DNA of 48,196 nt from Bacteroidaceae bacterium (GTDB taxonomy: Bacteria; Bacteroidota; Bacteroidia; Bacteroidales; Bacteroidaceae): contig JAILDV010000027.1 in the NCBI GenBank assembly GCA_024688885.1, positions 1-48,196 on the forward strand, read 5' to 3'. Below are positions 1 to 8,818 of the stretch, piece by piece. The notes under the pieces were generated by a model, which was not told where the DNA came from, searched no databases, and saw only the letters and a list, made by a program, of their open reading frames with translations. The position numbers were made by a program, and so were the translations under genes. Position 1 is the first letter of the stretch; each line of letters begins with the position of its first letter.

Positions 1-119
1 CACTCAGAGAACTATTCGATAAGACTTATTCCAATGATGTCAAAGAGCAATCTGGTCCCCTTATTCCGGGGTTGTTTGATTAATATTTAACTCGTCCCAA
101 TTTTAACGGGACACTTATG
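1..119 (+). mobile_element. Right end of an IS (IS4/DUF4372-type), with transposase C-terminus
   Basis: Positions 3-83 encode the last 26 residues of a transposase (…KEQSGPLIPGLFD then TAA), open at the left edge of the window. The terminal inverted repeat follows, ending at 119 with TTTTAACGGGACACTTATG. Read from the outer end, the terminus is CATAAGTGTCCCGTTAAAA, which closely matches both ends of the miniature element at 41999-42288. The coding tail is also nearly identical to the 3' part of that element, so the two belong to one IS family. The assignment to the IS4-like DUF4372 group rests on my recollection of the N-terminus MNKDKYVFA (seen in the other copy) and of the C-terminus. Whether the left part is intact cannot be seen here. 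Confidence 0.75.
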
Positions 120-273
120 ATTTTACCATGCAAAAATAGCATATTTTTTCCTTTCCTCAAAATTTTTTCGGCGCAAAACCACAAAATTCTCAATTTTTAT
201 TATGTCCTTTTCCACAAAATTCTCAAAATGTTGCTTTGTTTCACTATGATGTTCCCACTTTGAGCCTAACGAC

Positions 274-315
274 GAAAGGCTCGCAAGCTTTTCCATACAA
301 AGTCCACGAGCCTTA
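274..315 (-). terminator. Possible terminator hairpin after the BspA-like tail
   Basis: AAGGCTCG and CGAGCCTT form an 8-bp stem about 24 bases apart, 30 bp past the stop of the minus-strand LRR gene. There is only a weak T run after it on the minus strand. The rest of 120-344 is AT-rich sequence in which I see no gene. Confidence 0.3.
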
Positions 316-344
316 CGACGTTCCGTTTGAAGTATGTATGGAAG

Positions 345-903
345 TTATTTGAACAATACCTTCTTAGTTGTCCCGTCGGAGTAGCGGAGGATGTTTATAC
401 CCTTCTGTGGTGTAGAACTTTTCTGTCCGTCAAAACCATAATAATCTATAAAATAATCGCATTGTGTCATGATGTTCACATCTTTCACGCTTGTTTCTTC
501 TTCTGTCAATGCAACAATCTTTCCGAACCCACCCCAATCGGTCTGATGGTAACCATCATGGTGGTGTCCTGGTTCCCAATAGTCAAGTTTGTATGATCCC
601 TCTTTATATGTCTCGATTAGATTCTTAGGGACATGTAATGTTGCATATTCTATTTCACTATTATTAAAAACCTGCAAATTGAGAATGTCGGTGACGGAAG
701 ACGAAGCATGAGGCAGTTCTTCAGCATAGCAGTATACATTCTCTAAGTCTTGGCAGTAGGAGAAAGCACCTTCACCGATATACTTTACACTATTTCCTAT
801 ATTCACAGAACTTAATTTGGCACAGTTCTCGAAGGCATCAGCGTCGATTGCTAGGACGCTGTTGGGGATGTCTATAGAGGTCAAACCGCTACAGTTTAGG
901 AAC
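345..903 (-). pseudogene. C-terminal remnant of a BspA-like leucine-rich-repeat surface protein
   Basis: The minus-strand frame reads FLNCSGLTSIDIPNSV, then a second repeat around SVKYIGEGAFSYC. These are classic LRR_5 (BspA/TpLRR) repeats with the CSGLTSIxIPNSV signature. About 100 residues of non-repeat C-terminal domain follow, ending GINILRYSDGTTKKVLFK, a tail I associate with secreted Prevotella LRR proteins. There is no start codon with a signal peptide. Homology to the repeat begins at about 900, exactly where the upstream lipoprotein gene (other frame) stops. The only in-frame initiator near the repeat is a TTG at 884. I read this as the 3' end of a larger gene whose 5' part was lost, probably by the deletion that also truncated the neighbour. 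BspA-like proteins are surface adhesins. Confidence 0.7.
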
Positions 904-3157
904 CCACATTCACCACACCTGTGGCATTGAACAAAGCGTGAAGCTCTGTGTCTTCATTGAGAAGCTTTCCACCGATATTGCGCAGATAAACCTTATCAGT
1001 TCCGCCACATGCCTCGATGCTGTACTTCACATGGGTTGCATCCATTCTGTCAGCCTTGATGACAATGTCGTTCAAGTCGTAGTCACCCTCGTCGCGGTCT
1101 TCAAAGCAGAATGTGTAAACTTGACCAAAGATGTCTGGTACATAGCCCAATCTTGCCACACCGCCACTCACCTGTATGATCATATCGCTGAAGTTGCAGT
1201 CGGAACCATCTTCGATGGTCAAATAAGTATTGCCATTCACTTGGAACATTGCCATGCGTGGGTCGTCAAGGGTCATTGAGTACTGAGAGAGAGCTGTTCC
1301 AAAGTGTCCAGGGAATTGGTTGATTTCCTGATTCAGACGTTTATCGCCATAGCAACATCCGTTGTAGGTTGCAGCTGCAATTAGATTATTTTGCTCAGAT
1401 TGGCTACCCTTCATCTTTCGGATCATGAATCCAACTCTATAGCCCTTAGGAATCACGGTGCTTTCTGCCTTAATCACCAATGGAGTGGTTGAATGAACAA
1501 ACTCTTCCTTGGTGGCAATCTGCTTGGAACCCTCGTATGGTTCTATGTACCACTTGGAGCGTTCGCCGTCACTTGCAAGTTTATTGGTGGAGACACGTTT
1601 GCTGTCTTTGACGGTAAGGTCAGTTCCGATGCATTGTGTGTAGCTGTTCAGACTTTCATCCCAGCTGTTATGACTCCAGAAGCGCCAAGAGCCATCTTCT
1701 TCATTCAGGATATAGGCATTTCTCTTTGCCTTCTCCACGTCTGAACTCATCACTGTGAAAACTTGGTCAGGACACAGATACATCTGACTGCCTACATTAT
1801 ACAGCAACACACGACCTGTCGGATCTGTGAAGATTTGCCACAACTGATTGGCAACCTTTTCATCATTGTCGCCATATTTCGTGCTAAGTTTGTTGGAGTT
1901 CTTATCTGTCTTGCCAAGATAAGTCATGTAGTAGCTTTCGCCATTGAGCTGCTGTCCATTACGGAAACGATACAGCTTACCATCCGTCTTGCTCATGTTC
2001 TTCACTTCTCCTTCGACACCAATCAACCTGTTAGGCTCTCCATAGTAAGGCAGCAGGTATTCATGCATCTTGCCGAAATTCACTTTCATATCGATGCCTG
2101 CTCTATTTGCTGCTGCCAAGGTGTGATGGCACATAATAGCTCTGAACTTAGGCAATGCCTTCATATACTCATCCTCAGTCATTCCAACTGGGATATCTGC
2201 AGGATTGTAGTAATAATAATATAGGTTACAATTGTCGAGGTCGCTGGAAGCCATCATGACCGGAGTGATAATGATAGGAGCCACTCCTGTGCTAATCATA
2301 TGGTTGTTGTTGACGCTTACAACAGGACTGTTGCGCACGGCCTCCATATTGTCTTGCTTCTTGTTATTTTTAAATGTTGCACGTCCCAAATAGGTGTCAA
2401 AGATATCTTTCAGGGCAGTTGCTTCATCTTCGTCAATGTTATCAATCACACGTGCAACGGTGTTGTTTTCAAAATACCATCCATTCTCCAGCTCGAGTCG
2501 ATTACCATTGGTGTTACCCCACAAACGTTCCTTCTCCCAATGCTTGCCTTCCCACAGGTAAATGTTATTGTCCTTCACAAACTGCTTCAGCTCCTCATCA
2601 TCAGATTCTGCAGCATCGTTTGCCAAGATGGTACGTCTGGCATTGTATGAAGGTGTTGAAGACTTGTATTCCAGTTTCACGTTGCTCATATCTGGGTAGA
2701 TACTTGCATCCTCGCCAATAGTGGCACGTGTTGATTTGCTAAAAGCTAACTCTTCCGTACCTACATCAAAACCTTTGATGAAGTAATCGCCCTTGCTGCT
2801 TATGCATGCGGCAATCAGACGAGTGTGGGTTTTGGGGGCATCGTATTGGAGTGTCACCGTCTCGCCCTTAGTGGCTTTCACTTCTGTCAGCACATTGGCA
2901 TTAGCATTGAAGAACGGTGATTCTGTCAAGATTTGCACCTTGACAATGTCATCCAAGTCAGCATCGGCGGTGATGGTGATGGAACCACCTTCCGTTGTGC
3001 TCCAGTCGTGTGATGTGTCAATGTTTACACCAAATGCAAGTGTTGCATTTCTGATAGCTTCTTCGTCAACTGGGGTTGGCAGGTCACCATAGTCAAATTC
3101 TTGGCAACTGCTCAGCATAATCATACCCAATGATAATAGATAAACGACCTTCTTCAT
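896..3157 (-). CDS. DUF4842/LruC-like lipoprotein, probably C-terminally truncated
   Basis: The 753-residue protein starts with a lipoprotein signal peptide (MKKVVYLLSLGMIMLSSC, lipobox LSSC with Cys18), so the mature protein is probably membrane-anchored and may be surface exposed. Near the C-terminus is FCFEDRDEGDYDLNDIVIK, the acidic DxDxND-type motif of DUF4842/LruC proteins. The middle region (about residues 380-560) resembles no fold I can name with confidence. In related proteins I would expect about 150-200 further residues after this motif. Here only about 55 remain before TAA at 896-898, and the sequence then switches to LRR repeat coding in another frame. This suggests a deletion fusion rather than a natural end. 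The function is unknown. Confidence 0.65.
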   Translation of the reverse strand: MKKVVYLLSLGMIMLSSCQEFDYGDLPTPVDEEAIRNATLAFGVNIDTSHDWSTTEGGSITITADADLDDIVKVQILTESPFFNANANVLTEVKATKGETVTLQYDAPKTHTRLIAACISSKGDYFIKGFDVGTEELAFSKSTRATIGEDASIYPDMSNVKLEYKSSTPSYNARRTILANDAAESDDEELKQFVKDNNIYLWEGKHWEKERLWGNTNGNRLELENGWYFENNTVARVIDNIDEDEATALKDIFDTYLGRATFKNNKKQDNMEAVRNSPVVSVNNNHMISTGVAPIIITPVMMASSDLDNCNLYYYYYNPADIPVGMTEDEYMKALPKFRAIMCHHTLAAANRAGIDMKVNFGKMHEYLLPYYGEPNRLIGVEGEVKNMSKTDGKLYRFRNGQQLNGESYYMTYLGKTDKNSNKLSTKYGDNDEKVANQLWQIFTDPTGRVLLYNVGSQMYLCPDQVFTVMSSDVEKAKRNAYILNEEDGSWRFWSHNSWDESLNSYTQCIGTDLTVKDSKRVSTNKLASDGERSKWYIEPYEGSKQIATKEEFVHSTTPLVIKAESTVIPKGYRVGFMIRKMKGSQSEQNNLIAAATYNGCCYGDKRLNQEINQFPGHFGTALSQYSMTLDDPRMAMFQVNGNTYLTIEDGSDCNFSDMIIQVSGGVARLGYVPDIFGQVYTFCFEDRDEGDYDLNDIVIKADRMDATHVKYSIEACGGTDKVYLRNIGGKLLNEDTELHALFNATGVVNVGS

Positions 3158-3372
3158 AATGATATTAATAGAAATGAGGTTAATCTTATGTTTTTTGTGT
3201 TATGATTTAAGTGTTTATTTGATTTGCCATGATACACATTATTTATTTAAACATTCAAGAATACAACGGGATTATTTTAACAGATTTAACAAATTATAAC
3301 ACAAAAAGAGCAAGAAAGTAGGGTTTTGCTACTTTCCTGCCCTTTTTAAGTACACCTATTTCGTGGTGAAAT

Positions 3373-4422
3373 TTAGCGCATACGATTGTGGTGACGGATG
3401 TCCATCAGCTTCTCCATGCTCTGGAAGGTGTCACCTGGCAACTGATAACGTGCATTGCCATAAGGGTCAACCTTGAAGAGCATCATAGACTCCTCACCTT
3501 TGTCAACAAATGTCACCCAACCACGTGGAGACATGTTGTACTGACGGTCACCCATCACAGCGTTCACAAGGCAGTTTGTGTCCCACATTCGCTGACCAGT
3601 GTCGCAAGTGTAGTTTGTGTAAACAGCCTTGATGGGGTTCACTTCAACTCCTGAGAGGTCTGCAATTACATCTTCTGGCAGATAGTTCATGGCATCACCG
3701 ACGTTGCTGGGTGACATGATGATGTCAACACTCTCGGGCAACTTGTCGAAGAAGACAGCTGACTGCTTGGAAGCAGCACGCATATTGTAACCAGAAAGGC
3801 TATCCTCGGCTTCGAAACGACCTGCCTGAATATATACAGCCTTCACCTTCTGAGCGAAGAGGTCAGAACCGACCAGCTTAGAATACTCGTCTGGCTTTGA
3901 CTCCATCAGCTGTGACAATGTGGTGGCAAAACCGATAGCCACAATAACGATAGACTTGTCCTCTGCCTTGGAAAGAATCTTACGGTAAAGCTTGTAACCG
4001 TCCATGCACTTGCTGGCATCAATCGTGCGCTTGAAGAGTGGCTTACCCTGCGCATCTTTCAGGTCGCAAATGCCGTTGTAAGGAATAAAGCAACGAGGAT
4101 TCTTCACGCCATTACGCTCCAGACCTACAGGAATGTATGGGTGACCATAGTAGGTGTTGAAGATGTCCACCACTCCGGCATTGTTCTCGCCTTCGCGGTC
4201 AACCACGATACCCTGCAGATCCACAAGGCCTTCGTCGATGTAATGATTCAGCATCATCAAAGCAAACAGGTCATCGGTGGAACTACCGAAGTCTGCATCA
4301 AGAATCATCTTGACAGGTTCACGCTTCATGCCACCATTGGCACCACATGAGCACTGAGCACTTGCGTCCACTGAGAAAAGGAGAAGCGCTGCAACGAACA
4401 TTGAAATAATCTTTTTCATCAT
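3373..4422 (-). CDS. Secreted inosine-uridine type nucleoside hydrolase
   Basis: A 349-residue protein with a type I signal peptide (MMKKIISMFVAALLLFSVDASAQ). The mature part opens with KMILDADFGSSTDDLFALMM, which corresponds to the Asp-rich N-terminal metal-binding motif DTDxGxDDxxA of the IUNH family; here the spacing is DADFGSSTDD. These Ca2+-dependent enzymes cleave the N-glycosidic bond of nucleosides, and an exported version could scavenge nucleosides from the gut lumen or periplasm. The altered motif means the substrate could differ. The gene is monocistronic, with a promoter-like element upstream at 4467-4496. Confidence 0.8.
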   Translation of the reverse strand: MMKKIISMFVAALLLFSVDASAQCSCGANGGMKREPVKMILDADFGSSTDDLFALMMLNHYIDEGLVDLQGIVVDREGENNAGVVDIFNTYYGHPYIPVGLERNGVKNPRCFIPYNGICDLKDAQGKPLFKRTIDASKCMDGYKLYRKILSKAEDKSIVIVAIGFATTLSQLMESKPDEYSKLVGSDLFAQKVKAVYIQAGRFEAEDSLSGYNMRAASKQSAVFFDKLPESVDIIMSPSNVGDAMNYLPEDVIADLSGVEVNPIKAVYTNYTCDTGQRMWDTNCLVNAVMGDRQYNMSPRGWVTFVDKGEESMMLFKVDPYGNARYQLPGDTFQSMEKLMDIRHHNRMR

Positions 4423-4466
4423 GATTGTTATTAAAAAATGAGATAAGAATGAATATTTTGCGACGA

Positions 4467-4496
4467 CAAAGTTACAAAATAATTAACAATTGACAA
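4467..4496 (-). promoter_or_regulatory. Bacteroidota-type promoter of the nucleoside hydrolase gene
   Basis: On the minus strand TAACTTTG (plus coordinates 4467-4474) matches the TAnnTTTG −7 box. A TTG lies 19 bp upstream (4494-4496). The distance to the start codon at 4422 is about 45 bp. Confidence 0.55.
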
Positions 4497-4619
4497 TTGA
4501 TAATGATTTTTTTTACTGTCCTGAGTGCACAACACCCCTAAAAAATGAACAAAAAGGCTAAAGGCATCTGTTATTTTGTGTTTTTTCAAAGCCTCTTGTG
4601 GTAAAAAGGACTTTGAAAG

Positions 4620-4649
4620 TTGTGTTGTCAAATTTAATTGCTATCTTTG
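4620..4649 (+). promoter_or_regulatory. Bacteroidota-type promoter of the 4682 gene
   Basis: TATCTTTG at 4642-4649 matches TAnnTTTG, with a TTG about 19 bp upstream (4620-4622). It sits about 32 bp before the ATG. The interval between the divergent genes also holds short AATTGACAATTGATAAT-type repeats. Confidence 0.55.
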
Positions 4650-4681
4650 CAAGCAAATAGATAACAAATACCAAAACCATT

Positions 4682-5542
4682 ATGAACATTAAACATATAT
4701 TCGTATTTTTCGGGCTTGCCATCACCACAACGACAGGATTTGCTCAGAAAACACTGGATGAAGACGAAATCAAGAACATTGCTTCAAAGATGGAGAATGA
4801 CTGGCTATTCGGATACAACCATGTAATCTGGATGGAAAACCAACGCACTTTCTCGGAGTATCTCAATACCATTCCACTCCGATGTCCCTATGAACTCGAA
4901 AACGTGGTGAGTTTTTCGAAGGATGCTCACGACCAGAATCAGCGCATCCTGCAGCTGAAAAAGCAAATCTATGCAAAACCTGGTTCCAAAAAGTCAGAAA
5001 GCGCACTCGCTCGCTACTTCAAGGATACAGAAAAAGCCAAAGAAAAATTTGCGGCAGCAGAAGAATCTGAGCGGATGTATGAGCAGCTGATTAAAGCCGC
5101 TACCCCACTCATCGAATCACAAGACAAACGCACCTTCACCATTCCAGAAGGTGAACTCACCCACTTCCACTATCATCTTGGAGGTGGTATGGTATATAAA
5201 CCTGCATCTGAAGCTACACTGGAACGTCAGAAAGACGGTAGCTACCTCGTAGCTGTTGACACCGAAGAATTCAACAAACTCGACACGATTCCTCTCACTC
5301 AGGCACAAGTGGATACCGTCCGTCAAATGCTCATAGAAGGTGAAATCTACAAGATGCCACGTCTCTATGACGATGCCGTTCGTGTCCTCGATGCTCCCAG
5401 TGGTTCAGTGTCAGTGGAATTCTCTGATATTTCCTACTCCTGCAATAACCTTCCACCTTCCAATTGGGGTGGCAAGAACATCTACAAAGTGTACCAATAC
5501 TTAAAGGCTCTCCAACCTAAGCATAAGCAAAAAGAGAAATAA
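4682..5542 (+). CDS. Secreted protein of unknown function
   Basis: 286 residues with a signal peptide (MNIKHIFVFFGLAITTTTGFAQ). I do not recognise a family. Residues about 75-145 are rich in K, E, Q and A with heptad-like spacing (helical, possibly coiled coil). The C-terminal half (DLTHFHYHLGGG-like stretch, then a tail rich in aromatic and basic residues) looks like a mixed alpha/beta domain. The gene has its own promoter-like element and a strong terminator immediately downstream, so it appears monocistronic. No partner is suggested by context. Confidence 0.75.
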   Translation: MNIKHIFVFFGLAITTTTGFAQKTLDEDEIKNIASKMENDWLFGYNHVIWMENQRTFSEYLNTIPLRCPYELENVVSFSKDAHDQNQRILQLKKQIYAKPGSKKSESALARYFKDTEKAKEKFAAAEESERMYEQLIKAATPLIESQDKRTFTIPEGELTHFHYHLGGGMVYKPASEATLERQKDGSYLVAVDTEEFNKLDTIPLTQAQVDTVRQMLIEGEIYKMPRLYDDAVRVLDAPSGSVSVEFSDISYSCNNLPPSNWGGKNIYKVYQYLKALQPKHKQKEK

Positions 5543-5550
5543 TATAAAAA

Positions 5551-5585
5551 AGAAGCATGCCCACGAGGACATGCTTCTCTTTTTG
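5551..5585. terminator. Bidirectional intrinsic terminator
   Basis: A perfect 9-bp stem AGAAGCATG / CATGCTTCT (5551-5559 / 5570-5578) is flanked by a T run on the plus side and an A run (T run on the minus strand) on the other. It can end both the 4682 gene and the V-ATPase operon, whose last stop is at 5606. Confidence 0.85.
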
Positions 5586-5605
5586 TCTGTTATATCAGTA
5601 TCTGT

Positions 5606-6082
<477 letters not shown>

Positions 6083-6175
6083 TTAACTCTGTCACCCATG
6101 AGAAGGGTTATTTGACACGGAGAACCCGAGTTAATAAATATAATTATTGATAATTATTCTACTCCCAATTATGCA

Positions 6176-8065
6176 TTATGAATTATGCATTATCTTAAAT
6201 GGTTTGTACTCTTTGCCGTTGCCTTCGAAGTCGGCATTTTTGAAGTACTCCACAAAGGTGAGTCGCATTGGGTGCACAAACGATGATATCATGCAGAGAC
6301 CGAAGTTGATTCCGTGTCCGAAGAGCAGGATGATAATCATCACTAACTCGTGAACGACTGGCACATCAGGACTCATCTCCATAGCCAACTGATTGAACAC
6401 CGAGCCAAGCACACCACCTGTAAGTCCGAGTGCAAAGAGACGGATGTAACTCAACAGGTCGCCGAGCAAGCCAGTGGACATGCCGTAAGTAGCCCATATG
6501 CCGCCACCGAAGTTGCTTCCCACACCCAGTGCCTTACCAAGAGCGGAATCTTTCTTGTAGGCATTTGGATTGTTAAGGAAGAAAATGCCGAAAGCAGACA
6601 ATGCAATGAGAGCATAGAACACGTATTGAACAGGCTGTGACCACTCCACACCGAAGAGCGGGAAACCGAAGAGGAGTGTTGCACTGAGCAGTGCCACCAC
6701 CCATGAGAACTTGCCAACACCATAGATGAATCCGTAGTTCTTCACCGCTTTGCAACCCGCCAGCGTCATGCCAAGTAGCACCTGAATGAGACCGATGATG
6801 ACGGAAATGACCATCATGGGCGAATAACCGAAGAAACTCTCTTTCATCGAGTCGTTGATGAAGTAAGGCTGCATGGGTTTGATGAACTCCCAATCAACTG
6901 TGGCAAGGTCTATACCGAAGAAGGTACCCGTGATGAAACCGCATATGCAGGTCATGCCGCCGAGCAACGCACCGAGCTTGCCATATTTTGCCAAATTGGG
7001 CTTGGTAAAGATGATGGCGATGCTGGCTGCAAGAATCAGCAAACCATAACCCATATCTCCCATGCAGAGTCCGAAGAAGAGCATGAAGAATGGAGCAAAG
7101 AACGGCAGCGGGTCAATGTCATGATAGTTGGGCAATGAATACATGCGCAGGATCGGTTCGAAGAGCGACGAGAATTTGTCGTTCTTGATTTGGATTGGCA
7201 CATTGTCATCGAATGCCGGATTTTCCAATTCATAGTAGATGTGCTGCTTTTCGAGGTAGTCCACTACCCTGTCGGCATTCTCTTTCAGTGTCCATCCAAT
7301 CATCAGCTTCACAGCACCTTCGACAAGGTTTTCATTACTGAGATGCACTTTCGAGAGCTGGATGTCATTCTCGTTGGCAATCTGTCCTGCCTCGATGGAA
7401 GCACGGTCAACGGCATTCACTTGCAGCATCTGCTCATGGATGCTTGCCAACTGCTCACTGAGAACTTTCCGCTTCTCCTGATAGACGGAGAGGGACTCCT
7501 CAGGCAAGAAGAGTCGCTCTGCCGTAATTTCAGGTTCAGTATCCTCGTTGGAGAAAGCAACGAAATATGTCTTTTTGTTGATTTCGTTGATGGGTGTGGC
7601 AAAATACTTCTCGCCCCACTCTGCTTTATACATCTTATTATTAACAGCGTAGAAGTATGGCTTGTAACCTGACTTTTCCAACTGATGGATACTCTTCCAG
7701 CTGAATTCGCCAAAGGGCTCCAACTGACGGATAGCATCGTCGGTAGCATCGATACCGTGTTTCACGCTGTTTTCTTCTTGAAGCAGACGTTCCACCGTAT
7801 CTATCAGTGCCAAACCCTTTGAAGCATCGGCTGGTTGAGGTGTGTAAGTGGCATCCGATTCGTAAGAGTCAACAGCAAAATCAAGTGCCTTGAGTGCTTC
7901 TTTGTAACGCGCCGCAAGGTCTAAACCCGCCTGCAACTCATCACTGGTGGCACCCTGTTGCAGTTCATCCACATGAATGACTCCCAGCTCACGGATGTCG
8001 GCAATGAACTGTTCATATTCACTTGCAGTGACAAGGAAGGTCAGTTTTTTCATGTCTTGTATCAT
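6176..8065 (-). CDS. ntpI: V/A-type ATP synthase subunit I (stator membrane subunit)
   Basis: 629 residues. The N-terminal half is a soluble, partly coiled-coil arm (about 1-320). The C-terminal half has seven or so membrane segments beginning near FFAPFFMLFFGLCMGDMGYG, a hallmark of V-type subunit a/I. The segment LLSYIRLFALGLTGG contains the conserved arginine of the ion half-channel. The start at 8065 (MIQDMKK) overlaps the TGA of the D gene by ATGA, which argues for translational coupling and favours it over the internal Met at 8053. Confidence 0.93.
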   Translation of the reverse strand: MIQDMKKLTFLVTASEYEQFIADIRELGVIHVDELQQGATSDELQAGLDLAARYKEALKALDFAVDSYESDATYTPQPADASKGLALIDTVERLLQEENSVKHGIDATDDAIRQLEPFGEFSWKSIHQLEKSGYKPYFYAVNNKMYKAEWGEKYFATPINEINKKTYFVAFSNEDTEPEITAERLFLPEESLSVYQEKRKVLSEQLASIHEQMLQVNAVDRASIEAGQIANENDIQLSKVHLSNENLVEGAVKLMIGWTLKENADRVVDYLEKQHIYYELENPAFDDNVPIQIKNDKFSSLFEPILRMYSLPNYHDIDPLPFFAPFFMLFFGLCMGDMGYGLLILAASIAIIFTKPNLAKYGKLGALLGGMTCICGFITGTFFGIDLATVDWEFIKPMQPYFINDSMKESFFGYSPMMVISVIIGLIQVLLGMTLAGCKAVKNYGFIYGVGKFSWVVALLSATLLFGFPLFGVEWSQPVQYVFYALIALSAFGIFFLNNPNAYKKDSALGKALGVGSNFGGGIWATYGMSTGLLGDLLSYIRLFALGLTGGVLGSVFNQLAMEMSPDVPVVHELVMIIILLFGHGINFGLCMISSFVHPMRLTFVEYFKNADFEGNGKEYKPFKIMHNS

Positions 8066-8706
8066 ACCGCAACAACCTCCTTTCTTGCAGAAGAATCATT
8101 CTCTTCTTCCTCTTTCTTCTTTCTCGCCTCTTGAAGAGACTTCAGAATCTTTTGTGACGACTTGGAGAGGTTCTCCTCGTCTTCCATAAATCGCTTAATC
8201 TTTCGTATTGCCTCTTGGTATCCTGGTATCTGGACCTTCTCAAAGAGATTGACCTTTTGTGTGGTCTTTCTACGTGCGTGATCAAGAAGACCGAGTTTGG
8301 CAATGACGAACTCACGCTCCACGGCGGTCTTGGCAAGTCCCTGCAAGAGATTGATGCCGTCAAAGTACCACTTCGGTGCAGAAAACAATCCAAAGGGTTT
8401 TACGTCCAATTCGATATTTAGCAGCACAGGCACTCGAACACCTGCCACTTTCTTCACATCGAGCTGCACGTCTTTCAGGCTGACCAGTGACGCATCAAAT
8501 TCACCCCATAGGGCGTACATTGACTCATAGCCACCAATCTGACTCTGCAGTTTCTTCTCCAAGGCTTCCGCTTCCTCCTTGCTTCGCTTCACCTCAAGAC
8601 GCAACGCCGTCTCCTTATTCTTGATGATAGGCAACGTGCGCTGACGCATCTTGAGGTTCTTCTCAATCTGCTGGAGCGATGTCTTGTTATATTGAAACTT
8701 TATCAT
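8062..8706 (-). CDS. ntpD: V/A-type ATP synthase subunit D (central stalk)
   Basis: 214 residues, almost wholly alpha-helical, beginning MIKFQYNKTSLQQIEKNLKM. It has long N- and C-terminal helices rich in K/E/R that would form the antiparallel coiled-coil rotor shaft, as in the ATP-synthase D family. The length fits the family (about 200-220). Its stop overlaps the start of ntpI by four bases. It is separated from ntpB by a repeat-rich spacer predicted to fold as a hairpin. Confidence 0.9.
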   Translation of the reverse strand: MIKFQYNKTSLQQIEKNLKMRQRTLPIIKNKETALRLEVKRSKEEAEALEKKLQSQIGGYESMYALWGEFDASLVSLKDVQLDVKKVAGVRVPVLLNIELDVKPFGLFSAPKWYFDGINLLQGLAKTAVEREFVIAKLGLLDHARRKTTQKVNLFEKVQIPGYQEAIRKIKRFMEDEENLSKSSQKILKSLQEARKKKEEEENDSSARKEVVAV

Positions 8707-8718
8707 AATGGATATTTT

Positions 8719-8818
8719 AATGAGGAATTAGGAGTTAGGAATTAGGAATTGATACCTGCCATGAACATGCATGACATGACATTCAATTCCTCATTCCTAA
8801 TTCCTCATTCCTAATTCC
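8719..8818. repeat. Purine-rich GGAATTA/GGAGTTA repeats forming an inverted repeat between ntpB and ntpD
   Basis: Left arm 8719-8752 consists of GGAATTA and GGAGTTA heptamers. Right arm 8783-8818 consists of their complements (ATTCCTA, ATTCCTC). The arms could pair over about 30 bases with a few mismatches. The right arm includes the stop codon and last codons of ntpB. Related heptamers occur at 24233-24255 and 44355-44470. Confidence 0.7.
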
